Assembly: GCA_016806145.1 (NCBI GenBank)
Contig: CP063166.1
Coordinates: 3,410,001-3,474,000, forward strand
Reading direction: 5' to 3'
Length of the DNA stretch: 64,000 nucleotides
Source: Variovorax paradoxus
Lineage (GTDB): Bacteria; Pseudomonadota; Gammaproteobacteria; Burkholderiales; Burkholderiaceae_C
Positions 48,622 to 57,417 of the stretch are shown here, piece after piece. The notes under the pieces are model-generated. The model searched no databases. It was not told where the DNA came from and saw only the letters and a program-made list of their open reading frames with translations. The position numbers and the translations under genes are program-made. Position 1 is the first letter of the stretch. Each line of letters begins with the position of its first letter.

Positions 48622-49263
48622 TCAATCCTCGAAGGGCTCGGCGATCTCGCGAAGCGCCATGCGCTTGTAGGCCGCGACCAGCGCCGCGCCTTCCTCCGGC
48701 GCCACGCCGATCGCGAGGCGGATCGTGGCCTCGCCGAGCTCCCAGATCAGGAAGGCGGACTGTTCGATCTCGGCGATGCGTTCGCGCTCCGCATCGCCAT
48801 GCACCTTGCGCATCGCCTCGGCCAGCATGCCGCCCGCGATGCGGCTCTCGGCGATCTGCAGCCCGAGCAGCTGCCGGTCGGCCTGCATGCCGCTCCAGAT
48901 GTCGCGCATCACGGGCCGCGCGCTGACGATCTCGAAATAGCGGTCGACCAGCGCCGAGAAGGCCAGCCGCAGGCTCGCGAGATCGTGCACCTCGCGCAGG
49001 CCCTCCTCGATGCAACCACGGCTGTGCAGGTTGATGCGCTCGGCCAGCACGCGGATCAGCGAACTCTTGTCGGGGAAGTACTGGTAGAGCGAGCCGATCG
49101 AAATGCCGGCGCGCGCGGCCACCTCGCTCATCTTCAGTGCGTCGCTGCCGCCGTGCTCGATCAGCGCCGACGCGCATTCGAGGATCAGCTCGACGCGCGC
49201 CTTGCTGCGCTCCTGCGTGGGGTTCTTGCGGGCGCCCGGGGTGGCGGTGGCGATCTGGTTCAT
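48622..49263 (-). CDS. TetR-family repressor
   Basis: A 213-residue regulator. The HTH is NPTQERSKARVELILECASALIEHGGSDALKMSEVAARAGISIGSLYQYFPDKSSLIRVLAERI, with SIGSLYQYFPDK as the recognition helix. The C-terminal ligand domain is of the AcrR-like type. ATG 49263 fits the family. It is divergent from the NmrA/DUF1772 pair. A 9-base inverted repeat covering the readable promoter of that pair is its probable operator. Confidence 0.9.
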   Translation of the reverse strand: MNQIATATPGARKNPTQERSKARVELILECASALIEHGGSDALKMSEVAARAGISIGSLYQYFPDKSSLIRVLAERINLHSRGCIEEGLREVHDLASLRLAFSALVDRYFEIVSARPVMRDIWSGMQADRQLLGLQIAESRIAGGMLAEAMRKVHGDAERERIAEIEQSAFLIWELGEATIRLAIGVAPEEGAALVAAYKRMALREIAEPFED

Positions 49264-49287
49264 GGCGGGGACGACTCGAAAAAACGG

Positions 49288-49341
49288 TTGACGCTCGAAA
49301 TGTGAGGGAATATCATTTTTTACGTGAGCAATCCTCACATT
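49288..49341 (+). promoter_or_regulatory. Sigma70-type promoter with overlapping TetR operator
   Basis: TTGACG (49288-49293) and TATCAT (49311-49316) are spaced 17 bases apart, an excellent housekeeping promoter reading toward the NmrA gene. AATGTGAGG (49299-49307), inside the spacer, is complemented exactly by CCTCACATT (49333-49341) downstream of the -10. Occupation by the divergent TetR protein would block the promoter and also control its own gene. Confidence 0.65.
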
Positions 49342-49358
49342 AACCCAAGGAGTCCCCG

Positions 49359-50231
49359 ATGGCAATCGATCAGACCCGGTCGCAGGCGCGCGACGACGCA
49401 AGACCCATTCTCGTACTGGGCGCCCACGGCAAGACCGGCGCGCGCGTCATGGCCCTGCTGCAGGCCGCCGGCCATGCGGTGCGCGCCGGCTCGCGCAACG
49501 CCCGGCCCGCCTTCGACTGGAACGACCGCGCCACCTGGGGCCCGGCGCTCGAGGGCGTGCGCGCGGTCTACATCGCCTACCAGCCCGACCTCTGCGTGCC
49601 CGGCGCGGTCGAGACCGTGCGCGCCTTCTGCGAGGCGATCGCCCGGGCCGGCGTGCGCAAGACCGTGCTTCTCTCGGGCCGCGGCGAACCCGAGGCCGAG
49701 GACGCCGAGAACGCGCTGCGCGCCAGCGCGCTCGACTGGACCATCGTGCGCGCCAGCTGGTTCTTCCAGAACTTCAGCGAGAACTACTTTCTCGAGGAGA
49801 TCGTCGCCGGCGAGATCACGCTGCCCGAGGGCCTCGCGCCCGAGCCCTTCGTCGATGCCGACGACATCGCGGAGATCGCGGTCGCCGCGCTGCTCGATCC
49901 CGAGGGCGGGCGCCATGGCGGCCAGCTCTACGAACTGACCGGCCCCGAGGCGCTGGACTTTCCCGAGGCGATCCGCCGCATCGGCCAGGCCGCGCAGCGC
50001 GGCATCGGCTGCCGCATCGTGACGATGGACGACTACGCCGCCGCGCTGGGCCAGGCCGGCCTGCCGAGCGATCTCGCGTGGCTCGTGATCTACCTGTTCA
50101 AGACCGTGCTCGACGGGCGCAACACGCCGGTGGCCGACGGCGTGCAGCGCGCGCTGGACCGGCCGCCGCGCAGCTTCGCCGACTACCTCGCGCGCACCGC
50201 GCCCACCGGCGTCTGGGGAGCCGCGTCGTGA
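49359..50231 (+). CDS. NmrA/NAD(P)-binding atypical SDR family protein
   Basis: A 290-residue Rossmann protein similar to NmrA and ergot-alkaloid/quinone-oxidoreductase-like atypical SDRs. The cofactor loop ILVLGAHGKTGARVMALLQAAGHAVRAGSRN is at about 17-47. VRAVYIAYQPD, VLLSGRGEPEAEDAENALRASALDWTIVRASWFFQNFSENYF and EPFVDADDIAEIAVAAL follow, the standard pattern. AAGGAG is 7 bases before ATG 49359. It has the strong promoter/TetR operator upstream and overlaps the DUF1772 gene as GTGA. The substrate is unknown, probably a reactive aromatic or quinone. Confidence 0.9.
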   Translation: MAIDQTRSQARDDARPILVLGAHGKTGARVMALLQAAGHAVRAGSRNARPAFDWNDRATWGPALEGVRAVYIAYQPDLCVPGAVETVRAFCEAIARAGVRKTVLLSGRGEPEAEDAENALRASALDWTIVRASWFFQNFSENYFLEEIVAGEITLPEGLAPEPFVDADDIAEIAVAALLDPEGGRHGGQLYELTGPEALDFPEAIRRIGQAAQRGIGCRIVTMDDYAAALGQAGLPSDLAWLVIYLFKTVLDGRNTPVADGVQRALDRPPRSFADYLARTAPTGVWGAAS

Positions 50232-50707
50232 GCGGCAAGCTGCTGACCGCGCTGGTGCTGGCCGGCGCGCTGTCGAGCGCACTGGTCGCCGGCATGTTCT
50301 ACGCGTTCTCGTCCTTCATCATGGCCGCGCTGGCGCGCGTGCCGCCGGCCGAGGGCATGCGCGCGATGAACGCGATCAACCTGACCGTGATCACGCCGAG
50401 CTTCATGGTGCTGTTCATGGGCACGGCGGTGCTCGGCATCGGGCTTGCCATCTGGTCGCTGTTCTCGATCGCGCAGACCGACTCGCAGCTGGTGCTGCTG
50501 GGCGCCCTGCTCTACCTGCTCGGCTGCTTCGGCGTGACCATGGTCTTCAACGTGCCGCTCAACGACCAGCTGGCCGCCGCGCCCACCGAGGCGCCGTGGA
50601 ACAGCTACCTCGAGACCTGGACCCTGTGGAACAGCGTGCGCACCGCCGCGGCCGCGCTGTCGTCGGTGGTGCTGGTGGCCGTGGCGCTGCGGCAGGCCGA
50701 GGGTTGA
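50228..50707 (+). CDS. DUF1772 / anthrone oxygenase-like membrane protein
   Basis: A 159-residue protein with about four membrane helices. The GTG 50228 start is part of GTGA with the preceding stop. The family pattern is LVAGMFYAFSSFIMAALARVPPAEGMRAMNAINLTVITPSFMVLFMGTAV near the N-terminus and VTMVFNVPLNDQLA, WNSYLETWTLWNSVRTAAA toward the C-terminus. The N-N-W and H/N pattern is shared with anthrone oxygenases of polyketide pathways, though bacterial roles are mostly unknown. It is paired with the NmrA gene under TetR control. Confidence 0.85.
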   Translation: MSGKLLTALVLAGALSSALVAGMFYAFSSFIMAALARVPPAEGMRAMNAINLTVITPSFMVLFMGTAVLGIGLAIWSLFSIAQTDSQLVLLGALLYLLGCFGVTMVFNVPLNDQLAAAPTEAPWNSYLETWTLWNSVRTAAAALSSVVLVAVALRQAEG

Positions 50708-50717
50708 AGGCGGGATC

Positions 50718-50836
50718 GGACAGCCGAACGCAGAGGACGCGAAGGTTTCGCAGAAGTCGCAGAAGGAACAACCAAAAAATGGATGTTCTTCTGCGACTTC
50801 TGCGCTCCTTGGTTTTCGTTCTGCGTTCGGCTGTCC
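50718..50836. repeat. Dispersed palindromic intergenic repeat, copy II (most intact)
   Basis: The outer arms GGACAGCCGAACGCAG (50718-50733) and CTGCGTTCGGCTGTCC (50821-50836) are perfect complements. The inner arms CGCAGAAGTCGCAGAAG (50749-50765) and its complement (50788-50804) are perfect too, with AT-rich sequence at the tip. The 119-base hairpin fills the whole gap between two convergent genes, so it may act as a bidirectional terminator as well as a repeat. Confidence 0.8.
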
Positions 50837-50840
50837 AAAT

Positions 50841-51746
50841 TCAAGGCGCGCGCAGTTGCTCGCGCAGCTTGGCGCCGATCTCGGGCCGCTCGAGGAAGGG
50901 GTCCGCGGGGTTGGTGATCGAGACGATGTTCTCCATGCGGCTGCGCACATTGCCCAGCGCCTTCGGATGGCTGAAGACGTAGAACTGGTTGTCGCTGATC
51001 GCCTCGAAGACCTTGGCCGCGACCTCGGCCGCCGTGATCTTGCCGCTGCTCACCGCCTTGTTGCTCATGGCCTGGCCGATCAGCTGGCTCTTGGTGAGTT
51101 CGCTCTGCGCGGGCGCGTCGGGCCGGTTGCGTTCGCTGCTGGTGATGCCGGTGGGCACGAAGTACGGGCACAGCAGGCTGGCGCCGATCTGGTCGGTGAC
51201 CAGGTTCAGGTCCTGGTACATCGTCTCGGTGAGGCTCACGACCGCGGCCTTGGCGGCGTTGTAGATGCCCATGTTCGGCGGCGTCAGCAGGCCGGCCATG
51301 CTCGCGGTGTTGGTCACGTGGCCGCGGTACGAGGGGTCCTTCGCGGCGGCCTCGAGCATCATCGGCACGAACAGGCGCACGCCGTGGATCACGCCCCAGA
51401 GGTCGACGCCGAGCACCCAGTCCCAGTCGGCCACGGTGTTCTCCCACACCAGGCCGCCCGCGCCCACGCCGGCATTGTTGAAGACGAAGTGCGGCGCGCC
51501 GAAGCGCTCCTTGACGGCGGCGGCCAGCGCTTCCATCTGCGCCGCGTCCGACACGTCGACCTTGCGCGCCAGCACCTGCGCGCCGGCCGCTTCCATCTCG
51601 GCCTGCGCCTTGTCGAGTGCGTCCTGCTGCACGTCGACCAGCACGAGGTTCATGCCGCGCGCCGCGCCGATGCGCGCGCATTCGAGTCCGAAGCCCGAGC
51701 CCGCGCCGGTGAGCACGGCGGTCTTGCCCTTGAAGTCCTGAATCAT
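50841..51746 (-). CDS. Short-chain dehydrogenase/reductase
   Basis: A 301-residue NAD(P)-dependent oxidoreductase. GKTAVLTGAGSGFGLECARIGAARGMNLVLVDVQ is the cofactor region, VDVSDAAQMEAL the adenine site and VFNNAGVGAGG the NAG motif. The catalytic triad is complete: S in TNTASMAGLL and Y-NAA-K in GIYNAAKAAVVSLTETM. A C-terminal extension with SHPKALGNVRSRMENIVSITNP is typical of the subgroup acting on larger substrates. AAAGGAACG precedes ATG 51746. It is a single gene, divergent from the nuclease gene over 203 bases. Confidence 0.92.
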   Translation of the reverse strand: MIQDFKGKTAVLTGAGSGFGLECARIGAARGMNLVLVDVQQDALDKAQAEMEAAGAQVLARKVDVSDAAQMEALAAAVKERFGAPHFVFNNAGVGAGGLVWENTVADWDWVLGVDLWGVIHGVRLFVPMMLEAAAKDPSYRGHVTNTASMAGLLTPPNMGIYNAAKAAVVSLTETMYQDLNLVTDQIGASLLCPYFVPTGITSSERNRPDAPAQSELTKSQLIGQAMSNKAVSSGKITAAEVAAKVFEAISDNQFYVFSHPKALGNVRSRMENIVSITNPADPFLERPEIGAKLREQLRAP

Positions 51747-51949
51747 TGGATACGTTCCTTTGGAATGGCTCTGCGCCGAGCATTAGAGCGCGTCGGCGCG
51801 CACGCGGCTGTCGTTCGTGCGACGCAGCGCGAAGCCTTTGGTTTACGCATGGGCCGACGGGGCCGAAGGATGTCTCCGAAGCTACATACAAGCTGCCTAT
51901 AAACCGCCGCAGCCCGCTCGCCGGTCCTTCATCCATCGAGAGAACACCC

Positions 51950-54724
51950 ATGATCCATGCAGCGCCGAGGCCGACCTGGCAACTCAGAACTTTGGTACTC
52001 GCAGCGGTCGTCGCGTTGAGCGCGTGCGGCGGCGGCGGTGGCGGCGGAGGTGTCTTCCCCTTCGTCCCCCCACCACCCGCCGGCACCGCGCCACCGGCCG
52101 TGCAACCGCCGCCGCCGCCCGCGCCGACCTGCGCGGCTGCCGTTCCCGCCGATGCGCCGCTCGCGGCCATTCCCGCCGTGCAGGGCACGGGCCACCTGAG
52201 CCCGATGGCCGAACAGGCCGTGACCGTGCGCGGCGTGGTGGTCGGCGACTTCCAGCCCACCGGCACCGGCGATCCCCGGCTCAACGGCTTCTTCGTGCAG
52301 TCGCTGGTGCCCGATGCCGATCCGCTGACCTCCGAAGGCCTCTTCGTCTATGCGCCGGCCAACGCCACGCGCGTGGCGGTCGGCGACTACGTGCAGGTCT
52401 CGGGCACGGTCACCGAGTTCGGCCAGACCGCGGGCGCGGGTGCCAAGCCCGACAGCATCACGCAGATCGCGGGCAGCAACGACAAGCCCGTGGCCGTCTC
52501 CACCTGCGGCTCGGGCCTCGCGATCGCGCCGACGCCGATCATGCTGCCCGTGGCCGACGAGTCCACGCTCGAGCGCTACGAGGGCATGCGGGTCGAGATC
52601 GCGCAGCCGCTGGCCGTGTCGGAGCTGTTCGAGCTGGGCCGCTACGGCCAGCTGGTGCTGGCGCTCAACGGACGCCAGTTCAATCCCACCAACGGCAATG
52701 CGGCCGCGACGCACGAACAGAACCTGCTCGCGCGCATCGTGCTCGACGACGGCGGCTCGCGCCAGAACCCGAACCCCATCCCCTATCTCAGCGCCGCGGG
52801 CACCGACGGCACGCGCCGCATGGGCGACACGACGCAGAAGGTCACGGGCATCCTGAGCCACAACTTCGCGGCCTACCGGATCCAGCCGACCGAGGCGACC
52901 AGCTTCGCGCAGGCCAATCCGCGCCCGGCCACCGCGCCCGCGGTCGGCGGCGCGCTGAAGGTCGCGAGCCTCAACGTGCTGAACTACTTCACCACCTTCC
53001 AGAACGGCGAGAACGCCGCGGGCCAGACCGGCCAGGGCTGCACGCTCGGCAGCGAGGCCCCGAGCGCGGGCAACTGCCGCGGCGCCAACAACCGCACCGA
53101 GTTCGATCGCCAGCAGGCCAAGATCGTGGCCGCCATCGCGGGCCTCGATGCCGACGTGATCGGGCTGATGGAGATCCAGAACACCGACGTGGCGACCGAC
53201 AACCTCGTGGCCGCGCTCAACGCGAAGCTCGGTGCAGGTACCTATGCCTCCGTGCGCAGCGGCAGCTTCGGCACCGACGCGATCAAGGTCGACATCCTCT
53301 ACAAGCCCGCGAGGGTGCAGCGCGTCGGCGGCCTGGTGTTCCCCACCGGCAGCGATCTCAGCGACTACGTCGCGCCCAGCGGCCGGCCACCGCTGGCGCA
53401 GCGCTTCAGCGCGGTGGGCAACCACGGCGGCTTCTGGTTCGTGGTCAATCACCTGAAGAGCAAGGGCAGCTGCCCGGGCACGGGCGACATCGACCTCGGC
53501 CAGGGCTGCTTCAACCTCGCGCGCACGAAGCAGGCGACGGCGCTCAACAGCTTCGTCGCCAAGCTCAAGGCGCAGGGCGAAGCCGACGTGCTGATGATGG
53601 GCGACTTCAACAGCTACCTGCTCGAGGACCCGACGAAGGTGCTCGAGTCGGCCGGCAACGAGAGCCTGCTCAAGCGCATGCCCGCCAACGACCGCTACAC
53701 CTACGTGTTCGGCGGCGAGACCGGCGCGCTCGACCATGCCTATGCCTCGGGATCGCTGGCCACGCAGGTCGCGGGCGTGGGCGTGTGGCACATCAATGCC
53801 GACGAGCCGACGGCGCTCGACTACAACACCGACTTCACGACCGACGACCGCTACGCGCCGACGCCGTTCCGCGCCTCGGACCACGACCCGGTGCTGGTGG
53901 GGCTGAACCTCGCGGCCGATCCGGCGGTGACGCTGCCGATCCTCGGCGGCACGATCCCCGCGAGCGCCAGGGCCGGCGAAAGCTACGGCGTGACGATCAC
54001 CGAAGCCCTGCCCGGCGGCAGCGCCACCCTGACTTCGCTCTCGGTCGACTGGGGCGATGGCAGCGCACCGACGACCGCGCCGGGCGCGGGCACGGTGACG
54101 CATACCTACGCGGCCGCGGGCAGCTTCGACGTCGTGATCACGCTGACCAACTCGGCGGGCCAGACGGCCACGCGTTCCGGCAGCGTCGCCGTCAGCAAGA
54201 TCGTGGTGGTTCCGCCCGGCGCGCCCGACCTGTTCTTCAGCGAGTACATCGAGGGCAGCTCGAACAACAAGGCGATCGAGCTCTACAACCCGACCGCGGC
54301 GGCGCTGGATCTGAGCCTCTACACCGTCAAACTGTATTCGAACGGCGCGAGCACCGCGACCAACACCCAGGTGCTCAGCGGCACGCTGGCCGCGGGCGCG
54401 ACGCTGGTGCTGTCGAACAGCGGCGCCACTGCCCCCTTCAAGCCCGCGGGTTCGCTCGTCAGCAGCGTGGTCAACTACAACGGCGACGATGCGCTGACGA
54501 TCGAGAAGTCGGGCACGGTCATCGACCGCATTGGCCAGGTCGGCGTGGACCCCGGCGCCGAATGGAAGAGCGGCAGCGTGAGCACGCTGGACCAGACGCT
54601 GCGCCGCAAGCCCACCGTCAAGGCCGGCGACCGCAATCCGTTGCTGCCCTTCGATCCGGCGCAGCAGTGGGACAGCTTCCCGATCAACACCTCGGACGGC
54701 CTGGGCTCGCACACGGTGAACTGA
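51950..54724 (+). CDS. ExeM/NucH-family extracellular endonuclease, lipid-anchored, with PKD and lamin-tail domains
   Basis: A 924-residue surface or secreted nuclease for external DNA. The signal ends LSAC, then an 8-glycine and proline-rich linker. An OB-fold follows (VTVRGVVVGDFQPTGTGDPRLNGFFVQ; YVQVSGTVTEFGQTAGAG). The endonuclease/exonuclease/phosphatase domain covers about 340-660, with VGALKVASLNVLNYF-like entry, DADVIGLMEIQN, VDILYKP, FVVNHLKSKGSCPGTG, LMMGDFNSY and ASDHDPVLVGL, all catalytic positions kept. A PKD repeat (SVDWGDGSAPTT to VTHTYAAAGSFDVVITLTN) and a lamin-tail domain (LFFSEYIEGSSNNKAIELYNP) close the protein. ATG 51950 starts the signal; TATAAA near 51896 may be part of its promoter. 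Confidence 0.92.
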   Translation: MIHAAPRPTWQLRTLVLAAVVALSACGGGGGGGGVFPFVPPPPAGTAPPAVQPPPPPAPTCAAAVPADAPLAAIPAVQGTGHLSPMAEQAVTVRGVVVGDFQPTGTGDPRLNGFFVQSLVPDADPLTSEGLFVYAPANATRVAVGDYVQVSGTVTEFGQTAGAGAKPDSITQIAGSNDKPVAVSTCGSGLAIAPTPIMLPVADESTLERYEGMRVEIAQPLAVSELFELGRYGQLVLALNGRQFNPTNGNAAATHEQNLLARIVLDDGGSRQNPNPIPYLSAAGTDGTRRMGDTTQKVTGILSHNFAAYRIQPTEATSFAQANPRPATAPAVGGALKVASLNVLNYFTTFQNGENAAGQTGQGCTLGSEAPSAGNCRGANNRTEFDRQQAKIVAAIAGLDADVIGLMEIQNTDVATDNLVAALNAKLGAGTYASVRSGSFGTDAIKVDILYKPARVQRVGGLVFPTGSDLSDYVAPSGRPPLAQRFSAVGNHGGFWFVVNHLKSKGSCPGTGDIDLGQGCFNLARTKQATALNSFVAKLKAQGEADVLMMGDFNSYLLEDPTKVLESAGNESLLKRMPANDRYTYVFGGETGALDHAYASGSLATQVAGVGVWHINADEPTALDYNTDFTTDDRYAPTPFRASDHDPVLVGLNLAADPAVTLPILGGTIPASARAGESYGVTITEALPGGSATLTSLSVDWGDGSAPTTAPGAGTVTHTYAAAGSFDVVITLTNSAGQTATRSGSVAVSKIVVVPPGAPDLFFSEYIEGSSNNKAIELYNPTAAALDLSLYTVKLYSNGASTATNTQVLSGTLAAGATLVLSNSGATAPFKPAGSLVSSVVNYNGDDALTIEKSGTVIDRIGQVGVDPGAEWKSGSVSTLDQTLRRKPTVKAGDRNPLLPFDPAQQWDSFPINTSDGLGSHTVN

Positions 54725-54758
54725 CCGGGACCGCCGAGCCGGCGCTCGGCCGGTCCGG
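54725..54758. terminator. GC-rich hairpin between convergent genes
   Basis: CCGGGACCGCCGAGC (54725-54739) pairs with 54744-54758 at 12 of 15 positions around a 4-base loop, directly after the nuclease stop and before the GST stop. No T-run follows, so its terminator role is tentative. Confidence 0.4.
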
Positions 54759-54763
54759 CGGAT

Positions 54764-55702
54764 TCAGCCCTCGGCCTTCTTCAGCACATAGCCGATGCGC
54801 GGAAAGTGCACATGCACCCGCCCCGTGCGCTCGCCGGTGCGTTCCAGCGAGTAGTGGGTGCGCGTGGCCGCCACCAGGATGCCCGGCGTTTCCTCGAGCC
54901 CGAAGCTCTCGGCGCGCAGGGTGACGGCGCTGCCCAGCGGGATGCCGTGGTCGTCCTGGAAGGTGCTGTCGGTCAGCAGCGAATGCGGCGTCGCGGCCTT
55001 GGCGACGGCGATGGCTTCGTCGGCGCCGAACTTCTCGGGCGTGCCATGGCCGATTGCCGCCATGCGGTTCATCCAGTCGACCACCGCGGGCGTGAGGTCG
55101 AGGATGCCCTTCACCGCCTCGATGCGGCGCGTGTACCAGAGCGGGTGGTAGGCCGAGAAGTCGGCGATGCTGGGCACCTCGCCGAGCAGGAAGGGCTTGT
55201 CGTCGAGCATGTCGGACAGCCGGCGCAGGTACGACTTGTAGGCGCTGGTGGCATCGGCCGGGCGCAGCCGCGTCATGTTGCCGGCGCTCATCTTCGCGCG
55301 GTCCTCGCCGAAGGCCTTGGCGGCCTCGGGCGGCGCCTTGGCGAACACCTCGGCCGCGCCCTTGGGCTGCAGGTTCCAGGCCATCGCGGCCCAGAACAGC
55401 GTGGTGTCGGCCCACTGCGCGAGGATGCGCGACATGCCCTTCTCGGGCTCGGGGTACAGCGTGGGCGCGGGCTGCAGGTGCTCGAGCACGTCGGCGATCA
55501 GCGCGCTGTCGCAGTAGATGTCGGCGCCGATCTGCAGGAACGGCGTCTTGCGGTAGCCGCCCGTGAGCACCTCCACGTCGGGCTTGGGCATGATCGGCGG
55601 GATGAAGACCGACTTCCACGGCAGCGCCTTGGCGCCGAGGATCAGGCGCACCTTCTCCGAGAAGGGAGAAGTGGCGTAGTGGTGCAGGATCAGATCGGCC
55701 AT
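54764..55702 (-). CDS. Glutathione S-transferase-family protein
   Basis: A 312-residue GST. The N-terminal thioredoxin-like domain reads MADLILHHYATSPFSEKVRLILGAKALPWKSVFIPPIMPKPD, with YRKTPFLQIGADIYCDSALIADVLE at the glutathione site. The helical domain is at about 90-210. The extra 90 residues (TDSTFQDDHGIPLGSAVTLRAESFGLEETPGILVAATRTHYSLERT) exceed a standard GST and form an additional beta-rich domain seen in some bacterial GSTs. It is the last gene of a long minus-strand run, 36 bases after the acyl-CoA dehydrogenase gene. Confidence 0.88.
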   Translation of the reverse strand: MADLILHHYATSPFSEKVRLILGAKALPWKSVFIPPIMPKPDVEVLTGGYRKTPFLQIGADIYCDSALIADVLEHLQPAPTLYPEPEKGMSRILAQWADTTLFWAAMAWNLQPKGAAEVFAKAPPEAAKAFGEDRAKMSAGNMTRLRPADATSAYKSYLRRLSDMLDDKPFLLGEVPSIADFSAYHPLWYTRRIEAVKGILDLTPAVVDWMNRMAAIGHGTPEKFGADEAIAVAKAATPHSLLTDSTFQDDHGIPLGSAVTLRAESFGLEETPGILVAATRTHYSLERTGERTGRVHVHFPRIGYVLKKAEG

Positions 55703-55738
55703 CGTGGTTTTTCCTTGTGAGAGGGAGACAGTGTTCTT

Positions 55739-57388
55739 CTAGACCGGCTGCGCGCGCCGCACGATCGCATCGAAATCGGTGCCCGCGCCCAGCGTGCCGA
55801 AGGCATGGCCCCAGTCGCCGCCCAGGCGCGAGGCGCAGAACGCGCCCACCACCGCCGGCGGCGCGGTCTGCGCAAGCAGCGAAGCCTGCACGGCCAGCGC
55901 CACGTCCTGTGCCAGACGACGCGCCTCGACCTCGGAGGCCATCGCCTCGATGCGCGCGGGCAGCGCGTCGGCCAGGCGATCAAGCGCCGCATGCTGGCCG
56001 CGCGCGGGCGCCAGTTCGTGCGCCAGCGCCGCCACCGCGTCGCCCTTGCGCAGGCCGCGCAGCAGGTCGAGCGCCATGATGTTGCCCGCGCCCTCCCAGA
56101 TCGAGTTGAGCGGCATCTCGCGGTAGACGCGCGCCATCACGCCCTCGCCGCCCTCCTCCACGTAGCCGTTGCCGCCCAGGCATTCCATCGCCTCCTGGCC
56201 CAGCAGGCTGCCGCGCTTGCAGATCCAGAACTTGGCGACCGGCGTCAAGAGCCGTGCCATCAGGCGCTCGTGCTCGTCGGCGGGCCGGTCGAAGGCGCGC
56301 GCGAGGCGGATCGCGAGCGCGGTGGCGGCCTCGCTCTCGAGCGCCATGTCGGCCAGCACGTTCTGCATCAGCGGCTGCGCGATCAGCGGCTTGCCGAAGG
56401 CGCTGCGCTGCGCCGTGTGGTTCAAAGCCAGTGCGAGGGCCTGGCGCATCAGCCCGCTGGTGCCGAGCGCACAGTCCAGCCGCGTCATCGTGCCCATCTC
56501 GAGGATCTGCGGAATGCCGCGCCCCTCCTCGCCCACCAGCCAGGCGCTGGCGCCGTGGAACTCGACCTCGGAACTGGCATTGGCCTTGTTGCCGAGCTTG
56601 TCCTTCAGGCGCTGGATGCGGATCGCGTTGCGCGTGCCGTCGGGCAGCACGCGCGGCAGGAAGAAGCAGCTGAGCCCGGCCGGCGCCTGCGCCAGCACCA
56701 GGAAGGCATCGCACATCGGCGCCGAGAAGAACCACTTGTGGCCCGTGATCTCGTAGCGCTCGCCCCAGCCATCGCTGTCCGCGCGCACCGCCTTCGTGGT
56801 GTTGGCCCGCACGTCGGAGCCGCCCTGCTTCTCGGTCATGCCCATGCCCATGGTCACGCCGGCCTTGTCGGCCACCGGCCTGAGCGCGGGGTCGTACACG
56901 AGGCTGCCGAGCTTCGCGCCCCAGTCGGCATGCACGGCCGCGTTGTCGCGCAGCGCGGGCGTGGCGGCGTAGGTCATCGAGATCGGGCACAGCATCGAGG
57001 GCTCGAGCTCGGTGAAGAGCATGAAGCCCGCGGCGCGCAGCACATGGGGCGACGCGGCCGCGCCGGGCTCGGCGCGCCACGGCGTGCCGTGCAGGCCCGC
57101 GCTCACCGCCGCCTTCATCAGCAGGTGGTAGCTCGGATGGAACTCGACCTCGTCGATGCGCCGCCCGAAGCGGTCGTGCGTGTGCAGCTCGGGCGTGTGC
57201 ACATTGGCCAGCCGCGCATGGGTCTGCATCTCGGCCGAGCCCAGCGTCTCGCCCAGTTGCCGCAAGGCATCGGTCGGCAGCTGCGGCGCATTGAAGTTCA
57301 ACGCATCGCGCAGGGGCCGGTTGGTGTCGAAGAGGTTGTAGCCGGCCAGTGGCGCCGGCTGGTTGAATACCTCGTGGGTCGCGTCCAT
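55739..57388 (-). CDS. Acyl-CoA dehydrogenase, AidB-like
   Basis: A 549-residue flavoprotein close in length to E. coli AidB (541). MTEKQGGSDVRANTTKA and YEITGHKWFFSAPMCDAFLVLAQ are AidB-like, and AFGKPLIAQPLMQNVLADMALESEA, ECLGGNGYVEEGGEGVMARVYREMPLNSIWEGAGNIMALDLLR are the conserved FAD/active-site segments. AidB members are weak isovaleryl-CoA dehydrogenases linked to alkylation stress. Here the company of catabolic genes suggests a metabolic role. It follows the MDR gene by 29 bases. Confidence 0.9.
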   Translation of the reverse strand: MDATHEVFNQPAPLAGYNLFDTNRPLRDALNFNAPQLPTDALRQLGETLGSAEMQTHARLANVHTPELHTHDRFGRRIDEVEFHPSYHLLMKAAVSAGLHGTPWRAEPGAAASPHVLRAAGFMLFTELEPSMLCPISMTYAATPALRDNAAVHADWGAKLGSLVYDPALRPVADKAGVTMGMGMTEKQGGSDVRANTTKAVRADSDGWGERYEITGHKWFFSAPMCDAFLVLAQAPAGLSCFFLPRVLPDGTRNAIRIQRLKDKLGNKANASSEVEFHGASAWLVGEEGRGIPQILEMGTMTRLDCALGTSGLMRQALALALNHTAQRSAFGKPLIAQPLMQNVLADMALESEAATALAIRLARAFDRPADEHERLMARLLTPVAKFWICKRGSLLGQEAMECLGGNGYVEEGGEGVMARVYREMPLNSIWEGAGNIMALDLLRGLRKGDAVAALAHELAPARGQHAALDRLADALPARIEAMASEVEARRLAQDVALAVQASLLAQTAPPAVVGAFCASRLGGDWGHAFGTLGAGTDFDAIVRRAQPV

Positions 57389-57417
57389 GGCCGGCTCCTT
57401 CGCGTTTTTTCAGTGCC

